NCBI GenBank assembly: GCA_018646605.1
Contig: JABGUL010000040.1
Span: 1-64,000, forward strand
Direction of reading: 5' to 3'
Source of the DNA: Flavobacteriaceae bacterium
Lineage (GTDB): Bacteria; Bacteroidota; Bacteroidia; Flavobacteriales; Flavobacteriaceae
DNA: 64,000 nucleotides
The notes under the pieces are model-generated. The model was given only the letters and a program-made list of their open reading frames with translations, was not told the DNA's origin and made no database searches. The position numbers and the translations under genes are program-made. Below, piece by piece: positions 37,369 through 47,624 of this stretch (the first letter of the stretch is position 1; every line of letters begins with the position of its first letter).

Positions 37369-38760
37369 TTATAATTTTTTCAATAAAAATTTTAGTGATT
37401 TAAGTGATTTAGGATAGGGGGCATAGCGTTGGGGAAGGTCAAACCAAAAGGAGCGTTTCACAACCGGTTTAGCATGGGTAAACACATCATAACTATACTT
37501 ACCATGGTAGGCACCCATTCCACTATTTCCAACGCCTCCAAAAGGAAGCTTGTCATTGGTAAAATGGATAATGGAATCATTGATTACACCACCACCAAAA
37601 GCATAGCGTTGGACTAGAGCATTGATGAATTTCTTTTGAGAGCTAAAGATGTAAAAAGCTAAAGGGTTTTTAAGTTTTGTTAGTACTAGATCAAGATCCG
37701 CTTCAGTATTGTAACTCAAAATCGGTAAAATAGGACCAAATATTTCATCCATCAGCAAGCTGCTGTCTAGCTCGGGCTCATCCACAAGGGTGGGGCCAAA
37801 AAAGAGGTCTTCCTTATTTTTGTCTCCTCCATAGAGTAAGGTCTGTTTGTTCAGGTCTTGGACTAGTTTTTCAAAATGTTTTTGGTGGATAATTCTTCCA
37901 TAATCTTTGGAGAGTTGTGCTTCTTTTCCAAAAGCTTTTTCAATTTCTTGAATCATGGCGGCAACCAACTCATTTTTGTGTTCTTTTTTAACGAGCACGT
38001 AATCAGGGGCAATACAAGTTTGTCCACAATTTAAAAATTTACCCCAAATAATTCGGCGCGCCGTCTTTTGAATAGGAGCTGTACCGTCAACAATACAAGG
38101 ACTTTTTCCGCCCAATTCTAAAGTAGTGGGGGTTAAAAATTCTGCAGCAGCTTTTGCAACAATTTTTCCAACGGCTGTACTTCCTGTATAGAAAATATAA
38201 TCCCATTGGGTCTTTAAAAGGGCCGCTCCTACGTTCACATCTCCCTGAATAACTTGTGCCCATTTTGAGGGGAAAACTTCACTTATGATAGCTTCTATAA
38301 TTTGAGCGGTATGTGGAGCGGACTCTGAAGGTTTAATGACAGCCGTATTTCCCGCAGCAATTGCACCTATAAAAGGAATCATTGCTAATTGGAATGGATA
38401 GTTCCAAGGTGAAATCAACAAAACAGCTCCGTAGGGCTCAGAGAGAATGTAATCTCGTGAAGGAAAGTTAATTAAACTTCCTGATACTCTTTTTGGCGCT
38501 GCCCATTCTTTTAGATTCTTTATGATGAGGTCCAGTTCTTTTTGAACCATTAATAATTCACTAGTAAAAGATTCAAAAACAGGCTTTTTGAGATCCTGAT
38601 AGAGGGCGTCAAAAATCGCCTCCTCTTTTTGCTCCAAGACCTTCTTTAATTTTTTAAGATGTTGAATTCTTATTTCCACACCATTAGCCTTGTGTTCTTT
38701 GAAAAAAGCAAGTTGATTTTGTTTGATTTCTTCGATAAAGGTGGAGGTGATTTTTTTCAC
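37369..38760 (-). CDS. aldehyde dehydrogenase, class 3-like
   Basis: A 463-residue NAD(P)-dependent aldehyde dehydrogenase without the long N terminus of class 1/2 enzymes, like fatty-aldehyde or coniferyl-aldehyde dehydrogenases. The pocket shows 'ISPWNYPFQLAMIPFIGAI' (Asn of the oxyanion hole), 'TLELGGKSPCIVD' (general base Glu), and 'NCGQTCIAPDYVLV' with the catalytic Cys. A hydrophobic, basic C-terminal tail could touch membranes. It probably oxidises medium- or long-chain aldehydes. It is the first gene of a pair with the nitroreductase. Confidence 0.9.
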   Translation of the reverse strand: MKKITSTFIEEIKQNQLAFFKEHKANGVEIRIQHLKKLKKVLEQKEEAIFDALYQDLKKPVFESFTSELLMVQKELDLIIKNLKEWAAPKRVSGSLINFPSRDYILSEPYGAVLLISPWNYPFQLAMIPFIGAIAAGNTAVIKPSESAPHTAQIIEAIISEVFPSKWAQVIQGDVNVGAALLKTQWDYIFYTGSTAVGKIVAKAAAEFLTPTTLELGGKSPCIVDGTAPIQKTARRIIWGKFLNCGQTCIAPDYVLVKKEHKNELVAAMIQEIEKAFGKEAQLSKDYGRIIHQKHFEKLVQDLNKQTLLYGGDKNKEDLFFGPTLVDEPELDSSLLMDEIFGPILPILSYNTEADLDLVLTKLKNPLAFYIFSSQKKFINALVQRYAFGGGVINDSIIHFTNDKLPFGGVGNSGMGAYHGKYSYDVFTHAKPVVKRSFWFDLPQRYAPYPKSLKSLKFLLKKL

Positions 38761-38773
38761 TTTTCTTTTTGTA

Positions 38774-38781
38774 CAAAGTTA
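38774..38781 (-). promoter_or_regulatory. -7 promoter element of the aldehyde dehydrogenase gene
   Basis: TAACTTTG on the minus strand matches TAnnTTTG, 13 bases before the start codon. I see no TTG at -33. Confidence 0.4.
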
Positions 38782-38907
38782 ACTAAAAAAGCGTGTTACT
38801 TTTTAGGGGGATTGAGTGTGTTATATTATTAATCAAAAACAATTGATAACCAATTACTTATGATCTTTTATTGGGGATTGAATATTGGAGCAGGTCATGA
38901 CATTTTT

Positions 38908-38937
38908 TTGTGAAAAAATAAACATAATCTAAATTTG
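38908..38937 (+). promoter_or_regulatory. promoter of the ilvDBNC operon
   Basis: TTG at 38908-38910, exactly 19 bases, then TAAATTTG at 38930-38937. This is one of the two best matches in the window to the full Bacteroidota promoter. The predicted leader to the ATG at 38954 is about 10 bases, too short for a classical leader-peptide attenuator. Confidence 0.65.
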
Positions 38938-38953
38938 ATTATCAATATATTTT

Positions 38954-40630
38954 ATGGAGCTCAATAAATTCAGCAAAGCAGTTACACAAGATCCAACGCA
39001 GCCAGCGGCACAAGCCATGTTGCATGCGATTGGAATGACCGATGAAGACTTTAAGAAACCATTAATTGGTATTGCTTCTACAGGTTACGAGGGGAATCCC
39101 TGTAACATGCATCTAAACGATCTTGCACAAGATATAAAAGTGGGTGTCAACGCACAATCATTAGTGGGTTTAGTTTTTAATACCATTGGTGTTAGCGACG
39201 GTATTTCTATGGGTACTCCTGGAATGCGTTTCTCTCTTCCTTCACGAGATGTTATTGCTGATTCAGTAGAAACAGTGGTTCAAGCAATGTCTTATGATGG
39301 CGTTGTCACTGTTGTGGGCTGTGATAAAAATATGCCAGGCGCACTGATGGCAATGTTACGTTTGAACCGTCCCTCGATTTTAGTCTATGGAGGTACTATT
39401 GCTGCTGGATGTCACAATGATAAAGAGTTGGATGTTGTTTCTGCATTTGAAGCATGGGGCGAAAAAGTAGCAGGGAAGATTGATGAAAAAGAGTTTAAGA
39501 GTGTTATCCGAAATGCCTGCCCTGGTGCTGGAGCTTGCGGAGGTATGTATACTGCCAACACCATGGCTTCAGCCATAGAAGCTTGTGGAATGGCATTGCC
39601 CTATAACGCATCCAATCCAGCAGTTAGTAAAGATAAGAAAGAAGAGTGTCTTGCTTTGGGGGTTCATCTCAGAAACCTTTTGGAGCTTGATTTAAAACCC
39701 AGAGATATTGTTACTCGCAAAGCATTAGAAAATGCGTTAAGATTGATTGCTGTTTTGGGAGGTTCTACAAATGCAGTACTTCACTTTTTAGCTATTGCCA
39801 AAGCGGCTCAAATAGACTTGACAATTGATGATTTCCAAAAAATTAGTGATACGACTCCCTTTTTAGCTGATTTGAAACCAAGTGGAAAATATTTAATGAA
39901 AGACCTTCACCAGGTTGGGGGAGTCCCTGCCGTGTTGAAGTATATGTTGGAACAGGGTATGCTCCACGGTGATTGTATGACCGTTACTGGAAAAACGTTA
40001 GCTGAAAATTTAGCCGATGTTCCAAGTCTGAAAGAAAACCAAAAAGTCATTCGACCGATTGACCAACCCATTAAAGCGACAGGACATATTCGTATTTTAA
40101 AAGGGAACTTAGCTACGGGAGGGTCTGTAGCAAAAATCACAGGAAAAGAAGGCTTGTTATTCAAAGGGCCTGCGCGAGTTTTTAATGGTGAATATGCCGC
40201 CAATGATGGTATCCGTGAGGGTAAGGTTAAAGCTGGGGAAGTGGTCGTTATTCGTTATGAAGGACCTAAAGGAGGTCCTGGAATGCCTGAAATGTTAAAG
40301 CCTACAGCTGCCATTATGGGAGCTGGCTTAGGAAATAGCGTCGCTTTGATTACCGACGGACGTTTTTCAGGAGGTACACATGGATTTGTAGTAGGACATA
40401 TTGTCCCAGAGGCCCAAGAGGGAGGTGCCATTGGACTTGTTCAAGATGGAGATGAGATCACCATAGATGCAGAAAAAAATACAATTAGTGTGGCATTGTC
40501 CGATGCCGAACTCGCTGATAGAAAAGCTGCATGGGTAAAGCCACCTTACAAGTTTAAGCAAGGGGTATTATATAAATATATTAAAAGTGTAGCAACAGCT
40601 TCTGAAGGTTGTGTTACGGATTCCGAGTAA
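38954..40630 (+). CDS. ilvD: dihydroxy-acid dehydratase
   Basis: This 558-residue Fe-S dehydratase makes the 2-oxo acids of the isoleucine and valine pathways. The cluster cysteines are visible in 'GNPCNMHL' (about 47-54), '[10 protein letters not shown]' (about 121-130) and '[20 protein letters not shown]' (about 192-211). '[17 protein letters not shown]' lies near the C terminus. It is the first gene of ilvD-ilvB-ilvN-ilvC, with 2 bases before ilvB. A strong promoter lies directly upstream. Confidence 0.97.
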   Translation: MELNKFSKAVTQDPTQPAAQAMLHAIGMTDEDFKKPLIGIASTGYEGNPCNMHLNDLAQDIKVGVNAQSLVGLVFNTIGVSDGISMGTPGMRFSLPSRDVIADSVETVVQAMSYDGVVTVVGCDKNMPGALMAMLRLNRPSILVYGGTIAAGCHNDKELDVVSAFEAWGEKVAGKIDEKEFKSVIRNACPGAGACGGMYTANTMASAIEACGMALPYNASNPAVSKDKKEECLALGVHLRNLLELDLKPRDIVTRKALENALRLIAVLGGSTNAVLHFLAIAKAAQIDLTIDDFQKISDTTPFLADLKPSGKYLMKDLHQVGGVPAVLKYMLEQGMLHGDCMTVTGKTLAENLADVPSLKENQKVIRPIDQPIKATGHIRILKGNLATGGSVAKITGKEGLLFKGPARVFNGEYAANDGIREGKVKAGEVVVIRYEGPKGGPGMPEMLKPTAAIMGAGLGNSVALITDGRFSGGTHGFVVGHIVPEAQEGGAIGLVQDGDEITIDAEKNTISVALSDAELADRKAAWVKPPYKFKQGVLYKYIKSVATASEGCVTDSE

Positions 40631-40632
40631 GT

Positions 40633-42366
40633 ATGGAAACAAAAACAAAACAAGAAAAATTGAAAGCCACGGGTTCAACACTTCGCATATCAGGGGCAGA
40701 AGCGGTAATCCGATGTTTGCTAGCTGAGGATGCAAATTTGATCTATGGCTATCCCGGGGGAGCAATCATGCCTATTTATGATGAGATTTATAAATTTCAA
40801 GATCAATTACATCATGTCTTAACCCGACATGAACAAGGGGCAACACATGCAGCTCAAGGGTTTGCACGTACTTCTGGTAAAGTAGGGGTCGCATTGGCAA
40901 CCTCTGGTCCTGGAGCTACGAATCTTGTTACAGGGATTGCAGATGCACAAATTGACTCTACACCCATGGTATGTATTACAGGGCAAGTAGCTTCTCATTT
41001 ATTAGGATCTGATGCTTTTCAAGAAACAGACATTATTGGAATTTCTACACCCGTGACAAAATGGAACTATCAAATCACCAAAGCCAGTGAGATTCCAGAA
41101 ATTATGGCAAAAGCATTTTATATAGCACGCTCCGGAAGACCCGGACCAGTGTTGATTGATATTACCAAGGATGCGCAATTCGAAATGTTTGATTTTACTT
41201 ACAATAAATGTACAGGTATACGGAGTTATCAACCCTATCCTGAATTAATCAATGAAAGTTTAGAGGAGGCTGTTCGTTTAATTGGTGAAGCGAAAAAGCC
41301 ATTTGTGGTTTGGGGACAAGGAGTTATTTTAGGGCAAGCAGAGGAAGAATTTAAAACCTTTTTGGAAACGTCTGGAATTCCTGCTGCCTGGACTATTTTG
41401 GGACTTTCAGCCCTTCCTACAGGTCATCCTTCCAATCGTGGGATGGTAGGAATGCATGGGAATTATGCGCCCAATTTATTGACCAATGAATGTGATTTGT
41501 TAATTGCTATAGGAATGCGTTTTGACGATCGTGTTACAGGCGATTTAAACACCTACGCAAAACAAGCGAAGGTCATTCATTTAGAACTTGATCCTGCTGA
41601 GGTCAATAAAAACGTAAAAGCTGATGTAACTCTACTCTGCGATTGTAAAATCAGTTTACAAGCGTTAAATGATAAAATTTCAACAAAAACTTACCCTGAA
41701 TGGATCAAACGTTTTGATGATTTGGATGTCATCGAAAAGGAGAAGGTTATTTATGGCGACTTAAATCCTACAAAACCTGGTTTGACCATGGGAGAAAGTG
41801 TAGAGATGATTAATAAGCATTCCAATGGAGATGCCGTAATTGTGACTGATGTAGGTCAGCATCAAATGGTCGCATGTCGCTATGCGAAGTTTACTCAATC
41901 CAAAAGTAATGTTACTTCAGGAGGATTAGGAACTATGGGTTTTGCGCTTCCTGCTGCCATTGGAGCAAAAATGGGAGCACCTTCACGCGAAGTGGTAGCA
42001 ATAATTGGAGACGGTGGATATCAAATGACGATTCAAGAGTTGGGTACTATTTTTCAACAGCAAGTTGCCGTTAAAATAGTTATTTTAAACAACGACTTTT
42101 TAGGGATGGTACGCCAGTGGCAGCAACTTTTTTTCGACAAACGCTATGCTTCAACTGAGATGACTAATCCTGACTTTGTAACAATTGCAAAAGGGTATCA
42201 TATTGATGCTGCGCGAGTGGACAAAAGAGAAGACTTGGATCAAGCAGTTGCCAACATGATGGCCTCTGACAAGCCTTATTTCTTGGAAATATGTGTAGAA
42301 AAAGAAGATAATGTATTCCCGATGATTCCAACAGGAGCAAGTGTATCGGATATTAGACTAGAATAA
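40633..42366 (+). CDS. ilvB: acetolactate synthase large subunit
   Basis: A thiamine-diphosphate enzyme joining pyruvate with pyruvate or 2-oxobutyrate. The ATG at 40633 gives 577 residues. The earlier in-frame start at 40609 lies within ilvD and is not needed. Catalytic Glu67 is in 'TRHEQGATHAAQGFAR'. The ThDP motif begins with GDG at 459-461 and ends '...NND' some 30 residues on. 'GTMGFALPAAIGAKMG' precedes it. The regulatory partner ilvN follows after 1 base. Confidence 0.96.
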   Translation: METKTKQEKLKATGSTLRISGAEAVIRCLLAEDANLIYGYPGGAIMPIYDEIYKFQDQLHHVLTRHEQGATHAAQGFARTSGKVGVALATSGPGATNLVTGIADAQIDSTPMVCITGQVASHLLGSDAFQETDIIGISTPVTKWNYQITKASEIPEIMAKAFYIARSGRPGPVLIDITKDAQFEMFDFTYNKCTGIRSYQPYPELINESLEEAVRLIGEAKKPFVVWGQGVILGQAEEEFKTFLETSGIPAAWTILGLSALPTGHPSNRGMVGMHGNYAPNLLTNECDLLIAIGMRFDDRVTGDLNTYAKQAKVIHLELDPAEVNKNVKADVTLLCDCKISLQALNDKISTKTYPEWIKRFDDLDVIEKEKVIYGDLNPTKPGLTMGESVEMINKHSNGDAVIVTDVGQHQMVACRYAKFTQSKSNVTSGGLGTMGFALPAAIGAKMGAPSREVVAIIGDGGYQMTIQELGTIFQQQVAVKIVILNNDFLGMVRQWQQLFFDKRYASTEMTNPDFVTIAKGYHIDAARVDKREDLDQAVANMMASDKPYFLEICVEKEDNVFPMIPTGASVSDIRLE

Positions 42367-42367
42367 G

Positions 42368-42892
42368 ATGGAACTAAAAACATACACCATTTCGGTTTAT
42401 TCCGAAAACAATATTGGATTGCTAAATCGTATTTCTGCAATCTTTTTGAAGCGGCACATTAATTTAGAAAGCTTTTCTACCTCTGAGTCTGAAATACCTG
42501 ATGTGTTTCGGTTTGTTATAGTTGTTAATATAGCGCCAGACAAAGTGCATAAAATTGTACAGCAGATTGAAAAACAAATTGATGTTATTAAGGCTTACTA
42601 TCATACGGATGAAGAAACCATCTTTCAAGAAAATGCATTGTATAAAATACGATCAAGTTATTTGTTTGAAGAACGACAAATACAAAACATCATTAAATCA
42701 AGTCATGCGACTATAGTTACTGTTTCCCCCGAATTTTTTGTTATTGAAAAGACGGGTTTTAGAGAAGAAACAGAAAAACTACGCCAAGAGTTAGCACCCT
42801 ATGGATTGTTACAGTTTGTGCGTTCTGGACGTATATCTGTAACCAAAGCCAAAATGGGCATCTCAGAAATATTAAATACCTTTAAAAAATAA
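42368..42892 (+). CDS. ilvN: acetolactate synthase small (regulatory) subunit
   Basis: A 174-residue subunit with an N-terminal ACT domain ('TISVYSENNIGLLNRISAIF', about 6-25), which binds valine for feedback inhibition. A second alpha/beta domain (about 85-174) activates the large subunit. Length and position between ilvB and ilvC fit the family. The N-terminal ACT block keeps the 'N-x-G-x-L-x-R' core that contacts the amino-acid effector in other bacteria. Confidence 0.94.
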   Translation: MELKTYTISVYSENNIGLLNRISAIFLKRHINLESFSTSESEIPDVFRFVIVVNIAPDKVHKIVQQIEKQIDVIKAYYHTDEETIFQENALYKIRSSYLFEERQIQNIIKSSHATIVTVSPEFFVIEKTGFREETEKLRQELAPYGLLQFVRSGRISVTKAKMGISEILNTFKK

Positions 42893-42907
42893 TAATTAAT
42901 AAAAATT

Positions 42908-44380
42908 ATGTCAAATTATTTCAACCAATTATCATTACGTGACCAACTTCATCAACTTGGACAATGTCGTTTTATGGATGCTTCAGAATTTGAAGATGGG
43001 ATTCAGGTTTTAGCAGGAAAGAAAATTGTTATTGTAGGCTGTGGAGCGCAAGGTCTTAATCAAGGACTGAACATGCGTGACTCAGGCCTAGATATTTCTT
43101 ATGCTTTACGTGATGGTGCAATAGAACAAAAGAGAGCTTCTTATCAAAATGCTGTATCCAACGATTTTAATGTAGGGACTTATGATGCTTTAATTCCCTC
43201 AGCAGATATGGTAATCAATCTTACGCCAGACAAGAATCATACTCCTGTTGTAAAAGCTGTAATGCCATTAATGAAAAAAGGAGCTACTTTATCTTATTCA
43301 CACGGTTTTAATATTGTGGAAGAAGGAACTAAAGTAAGAGAAGATTTGACTGTGATTATGGTAGCGCCAAAATGCCCTGGTTCTGAAGTAAGAGAAGAGT
43401 ATAAGCGAGGATTTGGTGTTCCTACATTAATTGCTGTTCATCCAGAAAATGACCCTCAGGGACATGGATTAGCACAAGCCAAAGCGTATGCTTTTGCTAC
43501 AGGTGGACATCGCGCCGGTGTTTTAGAATCTTCCTTTGTTGCAGAGGTAAAATCAGATTTAATGGGAGAGCAAACCATTCTTTGTGGGGTACTTCAAACA
43601 GGGTCGATTTTAAGTTTTGATAAAATGGTTGAAGAAGGAATTGACGCTGCCTATGCGGCTAAATTAATTCAGTATGGTTGGGAAACAATCACGGAAGCAT
43701 TAAAGCATGGAGGAATCACTAACATGATGGACCGTTTGTCTAACCCTGCAAAAATTAAGGCTTTTGAATTGTCAGAACAATTGAAGGAGATTTTAGAACC
43801 TTTATTTGAAAAGCACATGGATGATATTATGTCAGGACACTTTTCAAAAACTATGATGGAAGATTGGGCCAATGATGATAAAAATTTATTGTCATGGAGA
43901 GCTGAAACAGGTGAGACTGCTTTTGAAAAGACACCCATAACAGATAAGGAAATAACCGATCAAGAATTTTTTGATCATGGAATTTTGATGGTTGCTTTCG
44001 TTCGTGCTGGGGTTGAATTAGCCTTTGATACAATGGTGGCTGCAGGAATTAAAGAAGAGTCTGCATATTATGAATCCTTGCATGAAACTCCATTAATCGC
44101 CAATACAATAGCGCGTAAAAAATTATTTGAGATGAATCGTATTATTTCTGATACCGCAGAATACGGATGTTACCTTTTTGATCATGCTGCAAAGCCTATG
44201 TTAACAGACTTTATGAAAGGGATAAAAAAAGATGTTATAGGGGCCGGATTGATCACAAAAGATATGGGAGTTGATAATAAACAATTGATTGATATCAACG
44301 AGATTATTCGCTATCATCCAGTAGAGATGATTGGTTATGATCTTCGTGCATCTATGGTAGCAATGAAAAAAATTGTGTAA
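42908..44380 (+). CDS. ilvC: ketol-acid reductoisomerase, class II (long form)
   Basis: This 490-residue NADPH enzyme isomerises and reduces acetohydroxy acids. It is the long type known from E. coli and plants, with a duplicated knotted helical domain. The nucleotide motif is '[19 protein letters not shown]' (about 39-57), followed by 'YALRDG'; the Arg matches NADPH preference. Metal-binding acidic residues lie in '[13 protein letters not shown]' and a second '[15 protein letters not shown]' set appears in the duplicate. It ends the ilv operon. Its stop overlaps a 44-codon frame by one base. Confidence 0.96.
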   Translation: MSNYFNQLSLRDQLHQLGQCRFMDASEFEDGIQVLAGKKIVIVGCGAQGLNQGLNMRDSGLDISYALRDGAIEQKRASYQNAVSNDFNVGTYDALIPSADMVINLTPDKNHTPVVKAVMPLMKKGATLSYSHGFNIVEEGTKVREDLTVIMVAPKCPGSEVREEYKRGFGVPTLIAVHPENDPQGHGLAQAKAYAFATGGHRAGVLESSFVAEVKSDLMGEQTILCGVLQTGSILSFDKMVEEGIDAAYAAKLIQYGWETITEALKHGGITNMMDRLSNPAKIKAFELSEQLKEILEPLFEKHMDDIMSGHFSKTMMEDWANDDKNLLSWRAETGETAFEKTPITDKEITDQEFFDHGILMVAFVRAGVELAFDTMVAAGIKEESAYYESLHETPLIANTIARKKLFEMNRIISDTAEYGCYLFDHAAKPMLTDFMKGIKKDVIGAGLITKDMGVDNKQLIDINEIIRYHPVEMIGYDLRASMVAMKKIV

Positions 44381-44514
44381 TGAAGTCTCAATTTTCTTCA
44401 CTCGAAGAAGCCATAAAACAGAATTCCAATTATTATATGTTTTTAAAAAAAAAACATATTCACATTTCTAGTACTAAACAAGCACTTGTCAGAAATGACA
44501 GGTGTTTTTTTTAG
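44380..44514 (+). CDS. possible 44-residue ORF coupled to ilvC
   Basis: An ATG shares its A with the last base of the ilvC TAA (TAATG), an arrangement typical of coupled translation. The frame runs 44 codons ('[14 protein letters not shown]...') and ends inside the T tract of the terminator at 44483-44512. I recognise no family. Related ilv operons often continue with ilvA, so it could be a remnant of a lost gene or chance. It is listed only because of the start arrangement. Confidence 0.2.
   Translation: MKSQFSSLEEAIKQNSNYYMFLKKKHIHISSTKQALVRNDRCFF
44483..44512 (+). terminator. intrinsic terminator of the ilv operon
   Basis: A 9-bp stem CACTTGTCA/TGACAGGTG (44483-44491 and 44496-44504, one G-T pair) with a GAAA tetraloop is followed directly by eight T. 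The terminator lies 103 bases after ilvC. Confidence 0.9.
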
Positions 44515-44653
44515 GAGTGGGTTTACAGATGCCCCTTGATTAAAGAAATATTGCTTCGTTGAGTGAAGCCTTATTTAAAAAAAAGAATTGAATTAAAATT
44601 AATGGATGATTTGCTGTTTTTGGTAGATCGAATGAAAAACCATAACTTCAATT
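44515..44653. other. intergenic stretch between ilv terminator and gapN promoter
   Basis: No gene, tRNA or hairpin is evident in these 139 AT-rich bases. Together with the terminator and promoter they make up the 330-base gap between ilvC and the next gene. Confidence 0.5.
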
Positions 44654-44681
44654 TTGACTACAAAACGTGTTACTATTTTTG
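44654..44681 (+). promoter_or_regulatory. promoter of the gapN-like gene
   Basis: TTG at 44654-44656, a 17-base spacer and TATTTTTG at 44674-44681 match both boxes of the Bacteroidota promoter. The predicted leader to the ATG at 44711 is about 25 bases. Confidence 0.5.
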
Positions 44682-44710
44682 ATTTAAAAAAGCTAAGAAA
44701 AAGATAAATT

Positions 44711-46306
44711 ATGAATGTAAATTTAAGTGCTGTTCCAAAGGAATTTCAAATTCAACCCTATAAATGTGATCAATATTTAGTCAATGGTCAACTGAAAACA
44801 TGGAAAGGAAACACAACAAATGTTTATTCAACAATCCAATCTTCAAATGAAGCAGGTGAGATGGTTCCTACTTTGTTAGGTTCAATCCCTGATATGGAGA
44901 CAGAGTCAGCTATAGAGGCTCTTAATGCTGCAGAGATGGCTTTTCAAAGAGGCCAAGGTCTTTGGCCTACAATGAAGGTTGGCGATCGGTTAAAATGCAT
45001 GGAGACTTTTGTTGAAAAAATGAAGGAACACAGAGAAGAGGTTGTAAAACTTTTGATGTGGGAAATTTGTAAAAATAAATCAGATTCATACAAGGAGTTT
45101 GATAGAACGGTCGATTATATTATTGACACAATTGATGCATATAAAAATCTAGATCGTAAAGGGGCTAAATTTGATAAACAAGCAGGTGTTCACGCGCACA
45201 TTCGAAGAGGTCCTTTGGGTGTTGTTCTTTGTTTGGGACCTTATAATTATCCTTTAAATGAAACCTTTTGTTTGCTGATTCCTGCGATAATCATGGGAAA
45301 TACAGCAATTTTTAAACCAGCGAAACACGGAGTACTATTAATTGCTCCTTTGCTAAAAGCCTTTCAGGAAAGTTTTCCTCCAGGAGTTGTAAATATTCTA
45401 TTCGGGAGAGGGCGAAAAATTGCAAGTCCCATCATGAAAACTGGAAAAGTAGATGTTTTGGCATTAATAGGTCATAGCTCTTCTGCTGTAGCACTACAAG
45501 ATGAGCATCCTAATAAGAACAGACTTCGTTTAGTATTAGGTCTTGAAGCAAAAAACCCTGGAATTATTCTTCCGGATGCTGATTTAGATTTAACGATTAC
45601 GGAATGTATATCGGGAACGTTATCCTTTAACGGACAAAGATGTACCGCTTTAAAAGTATTGTATGTTCATGAGTCTTTGGTCAATGAATTTAATAAGCGC
45701 TTTTCTGTAGCAGTAGATGAGCTTAAGTATGGGATGCCTTGGGAGGATACTTTTTTGACACCGCTACCCGAACCAGCCAAACCACAGTATATTAAGGAAT
45801 TGATAGATGACGCTGTAAGTAAAGGTGCAAAAGTATTGAACAAACGTGGAGGTGAAGTATCAGAAAACTATTGTTTTCCAGCTGTACTTTATCCTGTAGA
45901 TAAGACAATGAATGTATATCATGAGGAACAATTTGGACCTGTGATTCCAGTTATTTCTTATAAAGAAATTGATGAGCCTTTAGATGCAATGGCAGCTTCG
46001 GATTATGGTCAGCAAGTAAGTTTGTTTGGGCGTGATGTAAGAAAAATTGGGCCACTGATTGATACCCTAGCTAATTTAGTGTGTCGTGTAAACTTAAATT
46101 CTGCTTGTCAACGTGGACCTGATGTTTATCCTTTTGCAGGACGAAAAAATTCTGCTGTAGGAACGCTAAGTGTTTATGATGCACTTCGTTCATTTTCAAT
46201 CCGAACTTTTGTTGCGGCAAAGGATTCTCCTTATAACAATGAAATTTTAGAGACTTTATTGAATTCTAATGAATCCAATTTTGTGAGCACAGATTATCTT
46301 TTATAA
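44711..46306 (+). CDS. gapN: NADP-dependent non-phosphorylating glyceraldehyde-3-phosphate dehydrogenase-like
   Basis: A 531-residue aldehyde-dehydrogenase-superfamily protein that matches the long GapN branch. It has '[20 protein letters not shown]' (about 172-191), '[11 protein letters not shown]' with the general-base Glu, and catalytic Cys311 in 'NGQRCTALK'. '[20 protein letters not shown]' lies near the C terminus. GapN oxidises glyceraldehyde 3-phosphate to 3-phosphoglycerate and yields NADPH instead of ATP. NADPH supply for biosynthesis is the likely purpose. Another aldehyde substrate is possible, since the superfamily is broad. The SGNH hydrolase gene starts 10 bases later and may be read through. 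Confidence 0.82.
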   Translation: MNVNLSAVPKEFQIQPYKCDQYLVNGQLKTWKGNTTNVYSTIQSSNEAGEMVPTLLGSIPDMETESAIEALNAAEMAFQRGQGLWPTMKVGDRLKCMETFVEKMKEHREEVVKLLMWEICKNKSDSYKEFDRTVDYIIDTIDAYKNLDRKGAKFDKQAGVHAHIRRGPLGVVLCLGPYNYPLNETFCLLIPAIIMGNTAIFKPAKHGVLLIAPLLKAFQESFPPGVVNILFGRGRKIASPIMKTGKVDVLALIGHSSSAVALQDEHPNKNRLRLVLGLEAKNPGIILPDADLDLTITECISGTLSFNGQRCTALKVLYVHESLVNEFNKRFSVAVDELKYGMPWEDTFLTPLPEPAKPQYIKELIDDAVSKGAKVLNKRGGEVSENYCFPAVLYPVDKTMNVYHEEQFGPVIPVISYKEIDEPLDAMAASDYGQQVSLFGRDVRKIGPLIDTLANLVCRVNLNSACQRGPDVYPFAGRKNSAVGTLSVYDALRSFSIRTFVAAKDSPYNNEILETLLNSNESNFVSTDYLL

Positions 46307-46316
46307 GTTTGTTTTT

Positions 46317-47006
46317 ATGAGAAATAAAGCTTTGTTACTATGTATAGTGTGGCTATTGTTGATTTCTTGCTCTCCTTTAAAGGACTATAATGTAAAAGAT
46401 CGGAAATGGGCTTTTCCCGAGATAGAAGCCTTTGAGCGTTTGGATAAAACACAATCCTATGCTGAAGATGCTATTTTATTTATAGGAAGTTCTAGTATTC
46501 GTTTATGGAAAACACTAATTGAAGATATGAAGCCTTATTCTGTAATTCAACGAGGCTATGGAGGTGCTCATTTTAGGGATATGGTTTTTTTTACTGATCG
46601 AATTATGTCGGATCATCAATTAAGTATGGTGGTTTGTTTTGTAGCAAATGATATTAGTGGGTCTGAGCAGGATGGCACACCGCAAGAAGTACTTAAACTT
46701 TTTAAACATTTCATCAAGCAGGTGAGAGTTAAATATCCGACTATTCCCATCATGCAAATAGCTATAACTCCAACAAAAAGTAGGTGGTCATTATGGCCTG
46801 AAATCGATAAGGTTAATGCTTTAATGAAAGGGTATTGTGAAAAAACAGACAATCTTTATTTTATTGATACAGTCCCTGAATTTTTAGATGAAAAGGGGCA
46901 GCCCAAAACACAATGGTTTATTAAAGACCAACTTCATCTAAATGAAAAAGGGTATGAAGTGTGGAATCGAATCATCAAAAGGGAAATTGAAAAAGTGAAA
47001 AGTTGA
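46317..47006 (+). CDS. SGNH/GDSL-type hydrolase lipoprotein
   Basis: A 229-residue lipoprotein. The signal ends at lipobox 'LISC' with Cys18. The esterase fold shows block I as 'FIGSSSIRLW' (about 55-64) with the nucleophile Ser, 'QRGYGGAH' carrying the oxyanion glycine (block II), 'CFVANDI' carrying Asn (block III), and block V 'KDQLHLNEKGYEVW' with the catalytic Asp and His. It is likely an envelope esterase that removes acyl groups from sugars or lipids. The substrate is unknown. It is convergent with the methyltransferase gene 2 bases away. Confidence 0.85.
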   Translation: MRNKALLLCIVWLLLISCSPLKDYNVKDRKWAFPEIEAFERLDKTQSYAEDAILFIGSSSIRLWKTLIEDMKPYSVIQRGYGGAHFRDMVFFTDRIMSDHQLSMVVCFVANDISGSEQDGTPQEVLKLFKHFIKQVRVKYPTIPIMQIAITPTKSRWSLWPEIDKVNALMKGYCEKTDNLYFIDTVPEFLDEKGQPKTQWFIKDQLHLNEKGYEVWNRIIKREIEKVKS

Positions 47007-47008
47007 TT

Positions 47009-47620
47009 TTATTGTTTTTTCACAAAACGACTAAAAGTGAAATTCTGTTTCGTTTCAAACGGAGTAATGTGGTCTTCCACTCTGCATTCTTCAGAGATAA
47101 ACTTTTCTCTAAAATTTTCTTCCATACTTGCACAGCTATATTGAGTGATTGGTAATCCACTACATCTTTCAGGACCTTCTTTAGAAAAAGTTCCTATAAC
47201 AAGCGCAGTTGACACATAAGCATTCACAATTTCCGTATAATTTATAATATCTTTCTTTTGGGTTAAAAAATGAAATGACGCACGATCATGCCAAAGATCA
47301 TAGTTTTTATGTGGCTTAAAAACGTTAATATCACTTACAATCCAATTGATTTTTTTAGCTCTTTCTCCCAATCGTGCTTGTGCTCTAAGTAAGGCTTTTT
47401 CGGAAATATCTAAGACTGTAATATTTGTATAACCTTTCTCTAACAAAGCATCTACAAGTAAGCTGTCTCCTCCACCTACATCGATTATGCTGCTCGATTT
47501 AGAAAGTTTAAATGACTGAATTAATTCCATTGAAATGGTAGGGTATTTTTGTGTCCAGCTAACTTCTTTAGGGCTTTTAGTTTCAAAAACTTGTTCCCAA
47601 TGTTGTTTTGATATATTCAT
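47009..47620 (-). CDS. class I SAM-dependent methyltransferase
   Basis: A 203-residue methyltransferase. It begins 'HWEQVFETKSPKEVSWTQKY', the common opening of a bacterial family of unassigned small-molecule methyltransferases. SAM motif I is 'SIIDVGGGDSLLVDALLEKG' (about 43-62), then 'ITVLDISEKALLRAQARLG'. 'YDLWHDRASFHFLTQ' is the post-motif region. It starts 4 bases after the DUF5916 gene ends, so the two are likely one unit. The substrate is unknown; thiol or metalloid methylation has been suggested for related proteins and remains speculation here. Confidence 0.75.
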   Translation of the reverse strand: MNISKQHWEQVFETKSPKEVSWTQKYPTISMELIQSFKLSKSSSIIDVGGGDSLLVDALLEKGYTNITVLDISEKALLRAQARLGERAKKINWIVSDINVFKPHKNYDLWHDRASFHFLTQKKDIINYTEIVNAYVSTALVIGTFSKEGPERCSGLPITQYSCASMEENFREKFISEECRVEDHITPFETKQNFTFSRFVKKQ

Positions 47621-47624
47621 GCGA

